Source: Candidatus Atribacter alterifermentans (GTDB taxonomy: Bacteria; Atribacterota; Atribacteria; Atribacterales; Atribacteraceae). Taken from it: 18,061 nucleotides of DNA. Positions within the stretch are counted from its first letter, which is position 1. Each line of letters opens with the position of its first letter. Positions 1 to 6,888 of the stretch are shown one piece after another. The stretch is taken from contig JAAYUP010000372.1 of assembly GCA_012517635.1 (NCBI GenBank), positions 1-18,061 on the forward strand. Reading direction: 5' to 3'. The translations under genes were made by a program, and so were the position numbers. The notes under the pieces are model-generated. The model saw only the letters and a list, made by a program, of their open reading frames with translations, was not told the origin of the DNA and did not search any database.

Positions 1-799
1 TCGCATCTAACTCACCCTTCTCAATCATTTCCAAGCCATGTGGTCCTCCACCAGTCGCCACGACTTTAACTTTCCCAAATAAACCGGCATCTTTTAAAGC
101 ATTGATTACACCTGTTGCCATTTGTTCATTATTCGCAAAAATTACATCGAACTCAAGGCCGGATTGTATGGCATTTTGGGTAACATTCATTGCTTTCTCT
201 GCACCCCAATCGGTTGGTTGGGTTGAAACTAATTCAACTTTTCCAAATTCTTCAAGTGCCTTATGAAGCCCTTTCTCATAAAGCTCAGTAATTCCCATAC
301 CTGGTGCTCCCATCACGTAAAACAGCTTACTTCCTGGATACGCTTCATTGATATATTTTCCCGCTGCATAACCAATATCATCATATTGACAGGCTACACA
401 GGAAATGTAGTTGGGGGTATTTTCGGCTGGGAGTGAGTTTTCAAAGGTTATCGGTATTCCGGCAGCGTTTGCCATTTCAGCCATAGTCACATCCAGTTCT
501 GGAGTCATGGTGAAAACTGATATTCCATCAACCTTTTTAGTAATGAGGTCTTCCATTGAAGAAACAGCTTTCTCCAGATTTCCTTCTGGATCAAGGACAA
601 TGGTTTCAACTCCCTTTTGTTTTGCCGCGTATTCAAAGGCTAAAATTGAATAGTTATTCCAAATATCTTTTCTGCTAAAGGCAATATAACCGAAAGTTAG
701 TTTTTCATTCTCGTCGGCAAAGGCAATACCAACAATAAGAAGTGACAAGAGTGAAACGAATAAAAAAACACTCAATCCCCTTACTACAGGTTTTTTCAT
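1..799 (-). CDS. Sugar ABC transporter substrate-binding protein (peripheral/CUT2 type), C-terminus cut by window
   Basis: Reading the minus strand from the ATG at 799 gives 266 residues open to the window edge, so the C-terminus is missing. The start follows a strong ribosome site (AGGAGG, 9 nt upstream). Residues 1-28 form a signal peptide with a basic MKKPVVR start, a hydrophobic core and a cut near AFA|DEN; there is no lipobox cysteine, so a free periplasmic protein is expected. The mature part has the peripheral-binding-protein fold pattern: LTFGYIAFSRKDIWNN at the start, then KKVDGISVFTM, NAAGIPITFEN and the hinge-region VIFANNEQMATGVINAL. This is the RbsB/XylF family that feeds sugars to CUT2 importers; the ligand cannot be read. 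It lies downstream of a CUT2 ATPase gene but has its own promoter, so it may open a further ABC operon beyond the left edge or be a second receptor for the 888-2691 transporter. Confidence 0.88.
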   Translation of the reverse strand, partial: MKKPVVRGLSVFLFVSLLSLLIVGIAFADENEKLTFGYIAFSRKDIWNNYSILAFEYAAKQKGVETIVLDPEGNLEKAVSSMEDLITKKVDGISVFTMTPELDVTMAEMANAAGIPITFENSLPAENTPNYISCVACQYDDIGYAAGKYINEAYPGSKLFYVMGAPGMGITELYEKGLHKALEEFGKVELVSTQPTDWGAEKAMNVTQNAIQSGLEFDVIFANNEQMATGVINALKDAGLFGKVKVVATGGGPHGLEMIEKGELDA

Positions 800-818
800 G
801 ATATTAGACCTCCTCATG

Positions 819-838
819 ATATTGTTATTAAACAATAT
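819..838. promoter_or_regulatory. Perfect palindrome over the promoter of the 1-799 gene (putative operator)
   Basis: Two 8-bp arms, ATATTGTT and AACAATAT, match perfectly around a 4-bp spacer (ATTA). The site overlaps the last two bases of the -10 box and covers the expected transcription start, the classic place for a repressor operator. The short loop and absence of a following T-run argue against a terminator. The regulator is unknown. The half-site ATTGTTTA also occurs in the ROK promoter palindrome at 11376-11389, which suggests but does not show a shared regulator. Confidence 0.5.
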
Positions 839-865
839 TATACCCTTAATTGCTTTAGCTGTCTA
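837..865 (-). promoter_or_regulatory. Sigma-70-type promoter for the 1-799 binding-protein gene
   Basis: On the minus strand a -35 box TAGACA (860-865, 5 of 6 matches) is followed after exactly 17 bp by a -10 box TATAAT (837-842, 6 of 6). The predicted start is near 830, giving a leader of about 30 nt with the AGGAGG ribosome site inside it. It sits in the 88-bp gap after the ATPase gene, so the downstream binding-protein gene can be transcribed independently. Confidence 0.65.
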
Positions 866-887
866 AAATTTTCAACCAGGAATACTA

Positions 888-1670
888 TTAGAGCATCTCT
901 GCACCAACAATTAATTTAACAATCTCATCAGGAGTAGTTTGTTTTTTTATTCTTTCACCAACTTTAACCCCCCCTCGTAAAACGACAATGCGATCGGCAA
1001 CATTAAATACATGACGCATGTTGTGACTAATAATAATTACTGAACACCCTTTTTCCTTTAACTTCAGAACCAAATCTAATACTTTTCTTGATTCTTTAAC
1101 ACCTAAAGCAGCGGTCGGCTCATCCATGATAATAATTTTCCCTCCCCAGGGCATAATCCGACCAATAGCCAATGATTGTCGTTGTCCACCCGATAAGTAC
1201 CGAACCATGGTACTGAGGGAAGGAAGCTTAATGCCTAAAGAATTCAAGGTACTTACTGTTTCATCAACCATCCTTTTCCTGTCGATGAAAATACCCATTT
1301 TCCCGTGTGTTGGTTCTCTCCCTAAGAAAAAATTTGATGGAACATCTCGAGTTTCTATTAAGGCGAGTTCTTGGTAAACCGTTTCAATCCCGAACTCACG
1401 AGCTTGAATTGGAGAAGCGATTTCAACTGGCTTCCCTTGCAAAATTATTTCTCCAGAAGTTGGAGGATGAACACCAGCTATAATTTTTATCAAGGTTGAC
1501 TTTCCCGCACCATTATCACCAACAATGGCAACAATCTCTTTAGGGTAAACATCAAAATCGACATTTTCAAGAGCATGAACTCCACCAAAATATTTACATA
1601 TTCCCTTCAATTCAAGGATGGGTTGAACATTTTGCAGTGGGTGAAGATTTTCCAGCATTTCTTCATTCAT
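888..1670 (-). CDS. Sugar ABC transporter ATP-binding protein, single ABC domain
   Basis: A 260-residue ATPase that would power the permease encoded just upstream. Walker A is GDNGAGKST at residues 51-59, the Q-loop lies in TVYQEL near 98-102, the signature LSGGQRQ is at 159-165, Walker B IIIMDEP is at 179-185 and the H-loop histidine is H216 in ISHN. All catalytic elements are intact. CUT2 ATPases such as RbsA are usually about 500 residues with two fused ABC domains; this one has a single domain, as in the FrcA-like branch, and so should act as a homodimer. It starts 13 nt after the permease stop, with GGGAG as ribosome site, and is probably cotranscribed with the permease and the binding protein at 2845-3852. 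The length is not due to truncation: the C-terminal end reads smoothly to a stop. Confidence 0.9.
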   Translation of the reverse strand: MNEEMLENLHPLQNVQPILELKGICKYFGGVHALENVDFDVYPKEIVAIVGDNGAGKSTLIKIIAGVHPPTSGEIILQGKPVEIASPIQAREFGIETVYQELALIETRDVPSNFFLGREPTHGKMGIFIDRKRMVDETVSTLNSLGIKLPSLSTMVRYLSGGQRQSLAIGRIMPWGGKIIIMDEPTAALGVKESRKVLDLVLKLKEKGCSVIIISHNMRHVFNVADRIVVLRGGVKVGERIKKQTTPDEIVKLIVGAEML

Positions 1671-1683
1671 CTCATTATCTCCC

Positions 1684-2691
1684 TCAGATTCGTTTTTTCC
1701 GATACTGGTCGATCATAACTGCACCGATAATCACAGTACCGATGGCTGAGGATTGCCAATAAGCGGGGAAGCCTACCAGCACTAATGCATTACGAAGAAT
1801 TTGCATGATAGCGGCACCAACTAAAGCTCCCCAAACATTTCCTTCTCCTCCACTCAGGCTAATACCACCAATAACCGCTGCAGCGATGATATCCAGTTCA
1901 TATCCATCAGCAGCCGTTGGCGCTGCTACCCCTAATCGGGACGTCATAAGAATCCCACCGACTGCCGCAAAAAGTCCTGACAGAGTATAAATAACGTATT
2001 TTACTCGGGAAGCATCAATACCAGCCAGAGAAGCAGCATATTCATTCCCTCCTACCGCATAAATATGATACCCAACTTTGGTTTTGGTGAGATAAAAAAA
2101 AGAAAGAATGGCAAAACAAATCATGATAAGAGCCGGGAGAGGAACCTTCCATATATAGAGAGAGAGGTCGGTTTGACCAAGATATAGAAAGCCTTTTGGT
2201 AAACTGCGGATCAGCCATCCACTGGTTAAACCGTAGCAAAATCCTCGAAGGATACTCATCATCCCTAAGGTAGCAATGAATGGTGGCAACTTTGCTCGAC
2301 TTACCAAAACCCCATTCACCAATCCGATAAAGGCTCCAAACCCCAAACCAATGAGGAGAGACAATCCAACCCCAAAACCATTGGTGAGCATCATAGCGGT
2401 GATGATACCAGCAAAAGCCATCGTTGAACCTGAAGAAAGGTCTATTCCGCCTCCAATAATAACCATCGATTGGCCAAAGGAAGCAATTGCAATCCAAGAA
2501 AAGGCGCGAAGCACATTGAAGATATTGTTGGCGGTTAAAAAAGTACGAGTGAACGTTCCCATTAAAAAAACCATTACCAATAAAATGATGATAATAGTGG
2601 TTAACTGATTATTGAATAATCGGAAGATGATTTTTGATTCCTGAGAAGTAGTGGTTTCTGAATCCAAATCGCTTTTTGATGGCGATACCAT
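1684..2691 (-). CDS. Sugar ABC transporter permease, RbsC/FrcC-like (CUT2)
   Basis: A 335-residue integral membrane protein of the BPD_transp_2 family. After a hydrophilic N-terminal tail of about 30 residues come 8-10 hydrophobic segments, beginning with TTIIIILLVMVFLMGTF. Family signatures are clear: the segment IIGGGIDLSSGSTMAFAG in the first third, LPPFIATLGMMSILRG in the middle, and AAAVIGGISLSGGEGNVWGA near the C-terminus, the loop thought to contact the ATPase. The ATG at 2691 has a good ribosome site (GGGGAGG) about 5 nt upstream. The gene follows the binding-protein gene at 2845-3852 after a 153-nt gap that contains a 20-bp perfect hairpin, and precedes its ATPase by 13 nt. It forms the membrane channel of this CUT2 importer; the sugar is unknown. 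Confidence 0.92.
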   Translation of the reverse strand: MVSPSKSDLDSETTTSQESKIIFRLFNNQLTTIIIILLVMVFLMGTFTRTFLTANNIFNVLRAFSWIAIASFGQSMVIIGGGIDLSSGSTMAFAGIITAMMLTNGFGVGLSLLIGLGFGAFIGLVNGVLVSRAKLPPFIATLGMMSILRGFCYGLTSGWLIRSLPKGFLYLGQTDLSLYIWKVPLPALIMICFAILSFFYLTKTKVGYHIYAVGGNEYAASLAGIDASRVKYVIYTLSGLFAAVGGILMTSRLGVAAPTAADGYELDIIAAAVIGGISLSGGEGNVWGALVGAAIMQILRNALVLVGFPAYWQSSAIGTVIIGAVMIDQYRKKRI

Positions 2692-2710
2692 ATTCCTCCC
2701 CTTTTCCTTT

Positions 2711-2752
2711 TTGTGAAGAACCTCACGTTAAATAACGTGAGGTTCTTCACAA
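2711..2752. repeat. Intercistronic 20-bp perfect inverted repeat (mRNA hairpin)
   Basis: Two perfectly complementary 20-nt arms (2711-2730 and 2733-2752) are separated by only 2 nt. In the minus-strand transcript the hairpin lies 92 nt after the binding-protein stop and ends about 10 nt before the permease ribosome site. The transcript continues into AAAAAGG rather than a U-run, so it does not look like an intrinsic terminator. The likely role is to protect the 3' end of the abundant binding-protein mRNA from exonucleases, or to reduce permease translation, as known for the malE-malF intercistronic hairpins of enterobacteria. Confidence 0.8.
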
Positions 2753-2844
2753 TCCATTTGTATCCCTCAATTCATTCTGTATTGAATTCTAAAACACTAG
2801 TTTTTCTTTACTCCATCTCTACCTAACACCAGATATTGTTTTGG

Positions 2845-3852
2845 TTAAAATGCTGGTGGAAGAGGTTTTGTAAAGTCTTGGGTTTCCCAGGCCTCAATCA
2901 TCGCATCGACATTCTTTATGGTAACGATGTCCATACCGGAGTCAGTCCAGCTTTCATAGCGTTTATTATGAACAATATAGTCATAGAGCATTTGAATGGT
3001 GTCGTATCCCCAACCCCAATACTTTTGACCGACCAGACCGGATAGATAGCCATCTTTGAGCAGTTCCAACTCAACCGGCAGGGTATCAAAAGCGACCGTT
3101 TTTAAATCACCAGATTTTGCCGCTTCTTCCCAAAGGGGCATTGACCCTCTTTCAGCAAAGAGCGGCCATAACCCAACAAAAAACCAGCCATCCAAATCCG
3201 GATGGGCTTGCATGGTTTCCTCAACCACTTGCACTCCTTTGTTAATGTCATCATCACAAGCAACGGTGGTGACGACCTTGATATCGGGGTAATCTTGAAT
3301 GCCATCTTTAAAACCGCGGATTCGTTCCTCGAGGTTGAAGGCTCCTGGTACGCCGGTTAATATTGCGACCTCCCCTGAGGTTCCCATAGCTTTTATGAGG
3401 AGGTCAGCAGCAGCCTTCCCACCTTCATAATTGCTCACTCCAAGATAAGTAAAGCGCTTACTTTCTGGTGAATCGGAATCCCAGGTCATCACGGGTATAC
3501 CGGCATCCACAGCCTTATCAATGGCATCTTTGAGTGCAGTCGGATCATTACAAGATACGCCAATACCACTTACCCCTTTGGAGATCACATCCTCAATCAC
3601 CCGAACTTGTTCAGCAGCATCGGAATTTACCGAGGCTACATACAAGACTTCCACTGTATCTCCGGTTTGTTCGGTCAGTTCTTTGGCTTTTTGCAGAGCA
3701 CCGCTTCTGCCTAACTCGAACACAGGATTGTTAAGAGCTTTCGGAATCCATGCAAATACATACTTGTTTGCAGCAACACTGATGGTTGGGAAAAGCAGAG
3801 ATAGAGCAAAAACCAATACCACAAACCCTAAAACACATTTCTTCATTTTCAT
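2845..3852 (-). CDS. Sugar ABC transporter substrate-binding protein (peripheral/CUT2 type)
   Basis: A 335-residue periplasmic sugar receptor. Residues 1-28 are a signal peptide (MKMKK, hydrophobic stretch, cut near SVAA|NKY); the only cysteine there, C6, is too early for a lipobox. The mature protein starts YVFAWIPKALNNPVFELGRSG and has the two-lobe periplasmic binding protein pattern: SKGVSGIGVSCNDPTALKDAI, then DAGIPVMTWDSDSP with the aspartates typical of sugar contacts, then GGKAAADLL and the second lobe GSMPLWEEAAKSGDLKTVAFDTLP. It belongs to the RbsB-like PF13407 group. The ATG at 3852 has a GGAGAGG ribosome site about 9 nt upstream. It is the first gene of a CUT2 operon with the permease and ATPase downstream. 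The exact sugar cannot be inferred; tryptophan-rich stretches near the C-terminus (QKYWGWGYD) are compatible with ring stacking. Confidence 0.92.
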   Translation of the reverse strand: MKMKKCVLGFVVLVFALSLLFPTISVAANKYVFAWIPKALNNPVFELGRSGALQKAKELTEQTGDTVEVLYVASVNSDAAEQVRVIEDVISKGVSGIGVSCNDPTALKDAIDKAVDAGIPVMTWDSDSPESKRFTYLGVSNYEGGKAAADLLIKAMGTSGEVAILTGVPGAFNLEERIRGFKDGIQDYPDIKVVTTVACDDDINKGVQVVEETMQAHPDLDGWFFVGLWPLFAERGSMPLWEEAAKSGDLKTVAFDTLPVELELLKDGYLSGLVGQKYWGWGYDTIQMLYDYIVHNKRYESWTDSGMDIVTIKNVDAMIEAWETQDFTKPLPPAF

Positions 3853-3954
3853 TATTTATCCCTCTCCTTCTTTAAAATTGAATTTAAAACTAATATTTAT
3901 AATATTTATTTTTTTATTATCATCTCCTTTCCATTGTTTCTTCCATATTTAGAT

Positions 3955-3985
3955 ATAGTATTACTCCATCAACAAAATATGTCAA
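3955..3985 (-). promoter_or_regulatory. Candidate promoter of the 888-3852 CUT2 operon
   Basis: A perfect -35 box TTGACA (3980-3985, minus strand) is followed at 19 bp by TACTAT (3955-3960, 4 of 6). The spacing is longer than ideal and alternative -10 boxes overlap, so the -35 call is firmer than the -10. The implied 5' leader is about 95 nt and AT-rich; I see no riboswitch-like structure in it. Confidence 0.4.
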
Positions 3986-3990
3986 GGTAT

Positions 3991-4143
3991 GAATTTCACC
4001 CTCATTCTCACCTTCTCCCATTAAGGGGAAAGGAACTATTCATTCTTTAAGTTTTCTCCGTCGCTCCTCCGTTGGAGAGGCCTTATTCTTTTTTCCTCTC
4101 CCCTGGTGGAAGAGGTTCAAGTGAGGGGGAAGGATTTTCATCC
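3991..4143. repeat. MITE-like imperfect inverted repeat element, copy 1
   Basis: This stretch has no gene. Its left end (CACCCTCATTCTCACCTTC from 3997) and the reverse complement of its right end (arm about 4095-4138, CTCTCCCCTGG through GTGAGGGGG) are imperfect matches, and an internal small palindrome (CTCC...GGAG near 4064-4079) lies between. The right arm is about 80% identical by eye to a segment at 13184-13228. Low-coding, palindromic, dispersed intergenic sequences of this CCCTCACC...GGTGAGGG kind are common in many bacterial genomes and are usually non-autonomous repeat elements. It lies between the divergent rubredoxin and binding-protein genes. Confidence 0.55.
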
Positions 4144-4201
4144 TTATCTGGTTCTTTCATAGATGACAAATATTCATTTCAAAACTGGAAATATTATTTG
4201 G

Positions 4202-4218
4202 TAGAATAGAGTTATAAT
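4202..4218 (+). promoter_or_regulatory. Candidate -10 elements for the rubredoxin gene
   Basis: A perfect TATAAT stands at 4213-4218, 26 nt before the start codon but without a recognisable -35 box. An alternative is TAGAAT at 4202-4207 with TTCAAA (4178-4183) 18 bp upstream. Either would give a short leader ending in the ribosome site AGGGAGGT. Confidence 0.35.
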
Positions 4219-4244
4219 TTTTAAATTGTAAGGGAGGTAGATTT

Positions 4245-4403
4245 ATGGTTAAGTATGTTTGCACAGTTTGCGGATACGTATATGATCCTGAATTAGGCGA
4301 TCCTGATGCTGGAGTTAAACCTGGTACATCTTTCGATGATCTTCCTGAGGATTGGGTATGTCCGGTATGTGGTGCTTCAAAAGACCTCTTCGAAAAACAA
4401 TAA
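4245..4403 (+). CDS. Rubredoxin
   Basis: A 52-residue protein, the usual rubredoxin size, starting MVKYVCTVCGYVYDPELGDP. It carries both metal-binding knuckles: C6-x-x-C9-G-Y and C39-P-x-C42-G, which bind one iron through four cysteines. The conserved aromatic residues Y4, Y11, Y13, F30 and W37 are present. The ATG at 4245 follows a strong ribosome site (AGGGAGGT, 6 nt away). Rubredoxins are small cytoplasmic one-electron carriers, in anaerobes often serving oxygen or superoxide reduction (rubrerythrin, superoxide reductase, flavodiiron proteins). No such partner is in the window; the gene stands alone between a divergent transporter operon and a convergent ECF gene and ends near a strong terminator. 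Composition is like its surroundings. The gene is short enough to be missed by gene finders. Confidence 0.96.
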   Translation: MVKYVCTVCGYVYDPELGDPDAGVKPGTSFDDLPEDWVCPVCGASKDLFEKQ

Positions 4404-4476
4404 TCTGAGTTTTAGACCTTTTAGAACCTAAGTTCTCTGAACTAATTTTTTTTGGGTTAAATATAATATAGATTCT

Positions 4477-4516
4477 AAATAAAGGGATTTTTCCATCAAG
4501 AAAAATCCCTTTATTT
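4477..4516. terminator. Bidirectional intrinsic terminator between rubredoxin and ECF S-component genes
   Basis: A perfect 17-bp stem (4477-4493 with 4500-4516) closes a 6-nt loop. On each strand the 3' arm contains GAAAAATCCC and ends in the T-rich run TTTATTT; on the plus strand a further T-run follows at 4523-4528. The two flanking genes converge here, and a symmetric hairpin of this type would stop transcription from both sides. Confidence 0.85.
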
Positions 4517-4526
4517 AATTCCTTTT

Positions 4527-5027
4527 TTATACTTCTCGAGTATAAACCTTCTCAACTCTTTTTACTGCATAAAAGCGTAAAAGTGAGATGATAACGGCAC
4601 TTCCTGCTTGTATTAAGTTTCCAGGTATTTCAACCAAAGCTGCTCCCGCACCATAAAGACGGGTTTCAACTAAAAAATAACCAAAAACCATTTCTAGAAC
4701 CGCAAGAATAAGAATGGGAACTCTTTTCCCAACACTCATCTCTTTCGAAGCAAAAAGACCAACGATCAGCCCTTCTATTCCTTTAATGATAAGAGTAAAC
4801 GGCGCCCAATGAGCATAACCAGTAAGAATATCAGCTAAAGCTGAGCCCAATCCACCGCCAATCATCCCAACCTTGGCACCAAAAAGCATCGCAAAAACCA
4901 AAATAACCGCGTCACCAAGATTAATATACCCCTTGGTTTGCGGTATCGGTACCTGTATTACCATGGTAACAACTGTCACTACTGCTACCGATAGTCCCGA
5001 ATAGGCAATCAATCTCGTGGTTTTCAT
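4527..5027 (-). CDS. ECF transporter S component (vitamin/cofactor-type substrate-capture protein)
   Basis: A 166-residue very hydrophobic protein with five to six predicted membrane segments. The N-terminal pattern GYINLGDAVILVFAMLFG followed by GGGLGSALADILTGYAHWAP and FTLIIKGIEGLIVGLF is characteristic of the ECF_ribofla_trS-like S components (PF07155 group). S components bind a vitamin or metabolite in the membrane and join a shared energising module (EcfA, EcfA', EcfT) encoded elsewhere; none of that module is here. The substrate cannot be told from sequence. The gene has its own promoter (5060-5088), a short leader with an AGGTGGAG ribosome site and a strong terminator, so it looks like a single-gene unit independent of the sugar operon upstream. 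Confidence 0.85.
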   Translation of the reverse strand: MKTTRLIAYSGLSVAVVTVVTMVIQVPIPQTKGYINLGDAVILVFAMLFGAKVGMIGGGLGSALADILTGYAHWAPFTLIIKGIEGLIVGLFASKEMSVGKRVPILILAVLEMVFGYFLVETRLYGAGAALVEIPGNLIQAGSAVIISLLRFYAVKRVEKVYTREV

Positions 5028-5059
5028 TTCATCTCCACCTTAGGAATATCTTCATTCAT

Positions 5060-5088
5060 ATTCTATTCCTCGGAGAGTTCCATTTCAA
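5060..5088 (-). promoter_or_regulatory. Sigma-70-type promoter of the ECF S-component gene
   Basis: On the minus strand TTGAAA (5083-5088, 5 of 6) is followed after exactly 17 bp by TAGAAT (5060-5065, 5 of 6). The transcript would begin near 5053, leaving a leader of about 26 nt, too short for a riboswitch. Confidence 0.6.
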
Positions 5089-5113
5089 GGCACAATAATC
5101 TTTTATTCGCTGC

Positions 5114-5956
5114 TCAGCTCTTAATGGCACCAAAGGTAAGACCACGGACCAGATATTTTTGAACAATCAAAGCAAAAATGAGCACCGGTATGGTAGCCAC
5201 TATTCCCACCGCCGCCATTTCTCCCCAGATTACACCAAGAACTGAAAGGAAAAAAGTTACTGTCGTTGGTATGGTTCGAGCGTTAAAGCTGGTTAGGAAA
5301 AAGGCCAAAGAAAATTCATTCCAGGATTGAATGACACAAAATATTGATGTAGCAGCAACCCCCGGGGCAATAAGTGGGAAAATAATCCGTCGTATAGCTT
5401 GAAACCTCGAACAACCATCCACCCAAGCCGCCTCTTCCAACTCACGAGGAATATCCTCAATAAAACCTCTCATCATCCAAATGGTAAAAGGAATATTAAA
5501 GCTCAGATATACGATAATGAGAAGGAGATGGGTATCAAGGAGCCCAATAAAACGCCCCAGAAGGAAAAAAGGAATGACCACAGCCATAGGTGGTAACATC
5601 CGCAGAGAAAGAACCCAATAAGCTATATCTTCTTTTCTATTGAACTGAAAACGAGCCAACCCATAGGCAGCAAAAGTGCCTAATGATACAGAAATCAAGG
5701 TAGTAAATAACACCACAATGATACTATTGTTGATATACATAAACATATCCCGTTTTTGAAATATTGCCCGATAGTTTTCGAGAGTGGGTTGGAAAAACCA
5801 AATTGAAGGATCAATGGTTTGTACCCGAGTTTTTATTGATGTCATAAACATCCAGATAAAGGGAAAAACACAGACAATAACCACCAAAGCAATAAGAATA
5901 TCTAAAAGGAAGTTTTTGACTCTTCTTTGTCGGGTATAATTAAAAAAAGTAGTCAT
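5114..5956 (-). CDS. Carbohydrate ABC transporter permease, MalG-like (CUT1)
   Basis: A 280-residue inner-membrane permease with six hydrophobic segments, beginning with FLLDILIALVVIVCVFPFIW. The cytoplasmic EAA loop that docks with the ATPase is at residues 174-198 (EEAAWVDGCSRFQAIRRIIFP), with the expected E, A, D and G. The C-terminus ends VRGLTFGAIKS, the usual form for MalG-type subunits (YLVRGLxxGAVKG). The ATG immediately follows the stop of the MalF-like gene (TAA then ATG with no gap), so translation is coupled; AGGGGGGAA serves as ribosome site. It pairs with the 5957-6838 product to form the channel of a CUT1 di- or oligosaccharide importer. No ATPase gene follows; the next gene is an unrelated ECF component with its own promoter. 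Confidence 0.93.
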   Translation of the reverse strand: MTTFFNYTRQRRVKNFLLDILIALVVIVCVFPFIWMFMTSIKTRVQTIDPSIWFFQPTLENYRAIFQKRDMFMYINNSIIVVLFTTLISVSLGTFAAYGLARFQFNRKEDIAYWVLSLRMLPPMAVVIPFFLLGRFIGLLDTHLLLIIVYLSFNIPFTIWMMRGFIEDIPRELEEAAWVDGCSRFQAIRRIIFPLIAPGVAATSIFCVIQSWNEFSLAFFLTSFNARTIPTTVTFFLSVLGVIWGEMAAVGIVATIPVLIFALIVQKYLVRGLTFGAIKS

Positions 5957-6838
5957 TTATAATTCCCCCCTGGTCCCTCTTCTCATTATCCGTAGCAGTA
6001 TGTTCGTCAATATTGTAATGATAACCAGTAAAACCATAGCATTTGCCGATGCTCGTCCAATCCAGTTAGTATGTCGAAAACCGAGTCGATAAATATGCAT
6101 GCTCATTAACTCAGTGGCATTTCCCGGTCCTCCTTGAGTTAAACCATAGACGATATCAAATATTTTCAGAGAATCGATGGAACGAAGCAAAATGGCAATT
6201 AAAATCATCGGTTTTAAAAGAGGAAGGGTGAGGTAATAAAATATTTGCAGAGGCGAGGCACCATCAACGACGACTGCTTCGTAGGGTTCTTGAGGGAGAG
6301 ATTGTAAACCGGCATAGAGAATAAGTGCAAAAAATGGAGTCCATTCCCAAATGTCAACCATCATGACTGACCAGAGAGCATTTTCATATCCTAACCAGTT
6401 GATTTTCGCAATAGAAAATAAAGAAAGAATATAATTAAGAACGCCATATTCGGTATTGAGCATCAATTTCCAAATAAGCGAAATAATAGTGGGGGTGATC
6501 ACCATGGGTACGATTAAAAAAGACATCCACAATCTTTTCCCTCGAATGCGACGATTAAAAAGCAAAGCAATGGCCAAACCCAACACGAATTCAACTATAA
6601 CCGTAAAAACCATAAACCAAAGACTAATTTTCATCGAATACCAAAAATCTTTATCTTCAAAAGCGAGATACTGAAAATTTTTAATTCCTATTAATTTGTG
6701 CTGTTCCCATCCCATTGTTAAATCATAATTAGTAAAACTCATGTACCAGAGAAATATAGTGGGAAAAATAACAATCGCCACCAAAGTAAGCAGCGAGGGT
6801 AATAAATACCAATAATATTCTTTCTTTTTGTTCTTCAT
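5957..6838 (-). CDS. Carbohydrate ABC transporter permease, MalF-like (CUT1)
   Basis: A 293-residue permease without the long extra periplasmic loop of E. coli MalF, as is usual for CUT1 systems. Six hydrophobic segments are visible, the first LLPSLLTLVAIVIFPTIFLW. The EAA loop is at about residues 187-210 (EAVVVDGASPLQIFYYLTLP). The segment GLTQGGPGNATELMSMHIYRLGF is a typical family signature. The ATG at 6838 has a TGGAGAA ribosome site, which lies only about 4 nt beyond the 3' end of a 10-bp GC-rich hairpin. It lies directly downstream of the binding-protein gene and directly upstream of its MalG-like partner. Confidence 0.93.
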   Translation of the reverse strand: MKNKKKEYYWYLLPSLLTLVAIVIFPTIFLWYMSFTNYDLTMGWEQHKLIGIKNFQYLAFEDKDFWYSMKISLWFMVFTVIVEFVLGLAIALLFNRRIRGKRLWMSFLIVPMVITPTIISLIWKLMLNTEYGVLNYILSLFSIAKINWLGYENALWSVMMVDIWEWTPFFALILYAGLQSLPQEPYEAVVVDGASPLQIFYYLTLPLLKPMILIAILLRSIDSLKIFDIVYGLTQGGPGNATELMSMHIYRLGFRHTNWIGRASANAMVLLVIITILTNILLRIMRRGTRGEL

Positions 6839-6853
6839 CGATAATTCTCCAGA

Positions 6854-6879
6854 TCGGGGAGGGCTTAAACCCTCCCCGA
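6854..6879. repeat. Intercistronic GC-rich hairpin between binding-protein and permease genes
   Basis: A perfect 10-bp stem (TCGGGGAGGG at 6854-6863 with its complement at 6870-6879) closes a 6-nt loop. In the minus-strand transcript it begins 9 nt after the binding-protein stop and ends just before the permease ribosome site, with no U-run, so it is unlikely to be a full terminator. It may stabilise the upstream message or limit permease translation. Confidence 0.8.
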
Positions 6880-6888
6880 AGGTAATTC

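Noticed and set aside
411..653. 80-residue plus-strand frame inside the binding-protein gene
   Set aside because: It is antisense to a gene with clear family sequence and has no ribosome site or recognisable domain. The same applies to the other antisense frames in the window.
3853..3955. Possible riboswitch in the roughly 95-nt leader of the CUT2 operon
   Set aside because: The leader is AT-rich with no stable stem set or known aptamer core that I can recognise.
3991..4143. Possible CRISPR or tandem repeat in the CCCTCA-rich region
   Set aside because: There are only two imperfect inverted arms and no regularly spaced direct repeats with unique spacers.
4404..4476. Small hairpin (AGAAC/GTTCT) followed by a T-run after rubredoxin as the terminator
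   Set aside because: A 5-bp AT-rich stem is too weak, and the 17-bp stem at 4477-4516 is a far better terminator.
5024..5059. 11-codon leader reading frame (MNEDIPKVEMK) overlapping the ECF start by ATGA
   Set aside because: The predicted transcription start near 5053 lies inside its start codon region, it has no ribosome site, and a frame this short is expected by chance.
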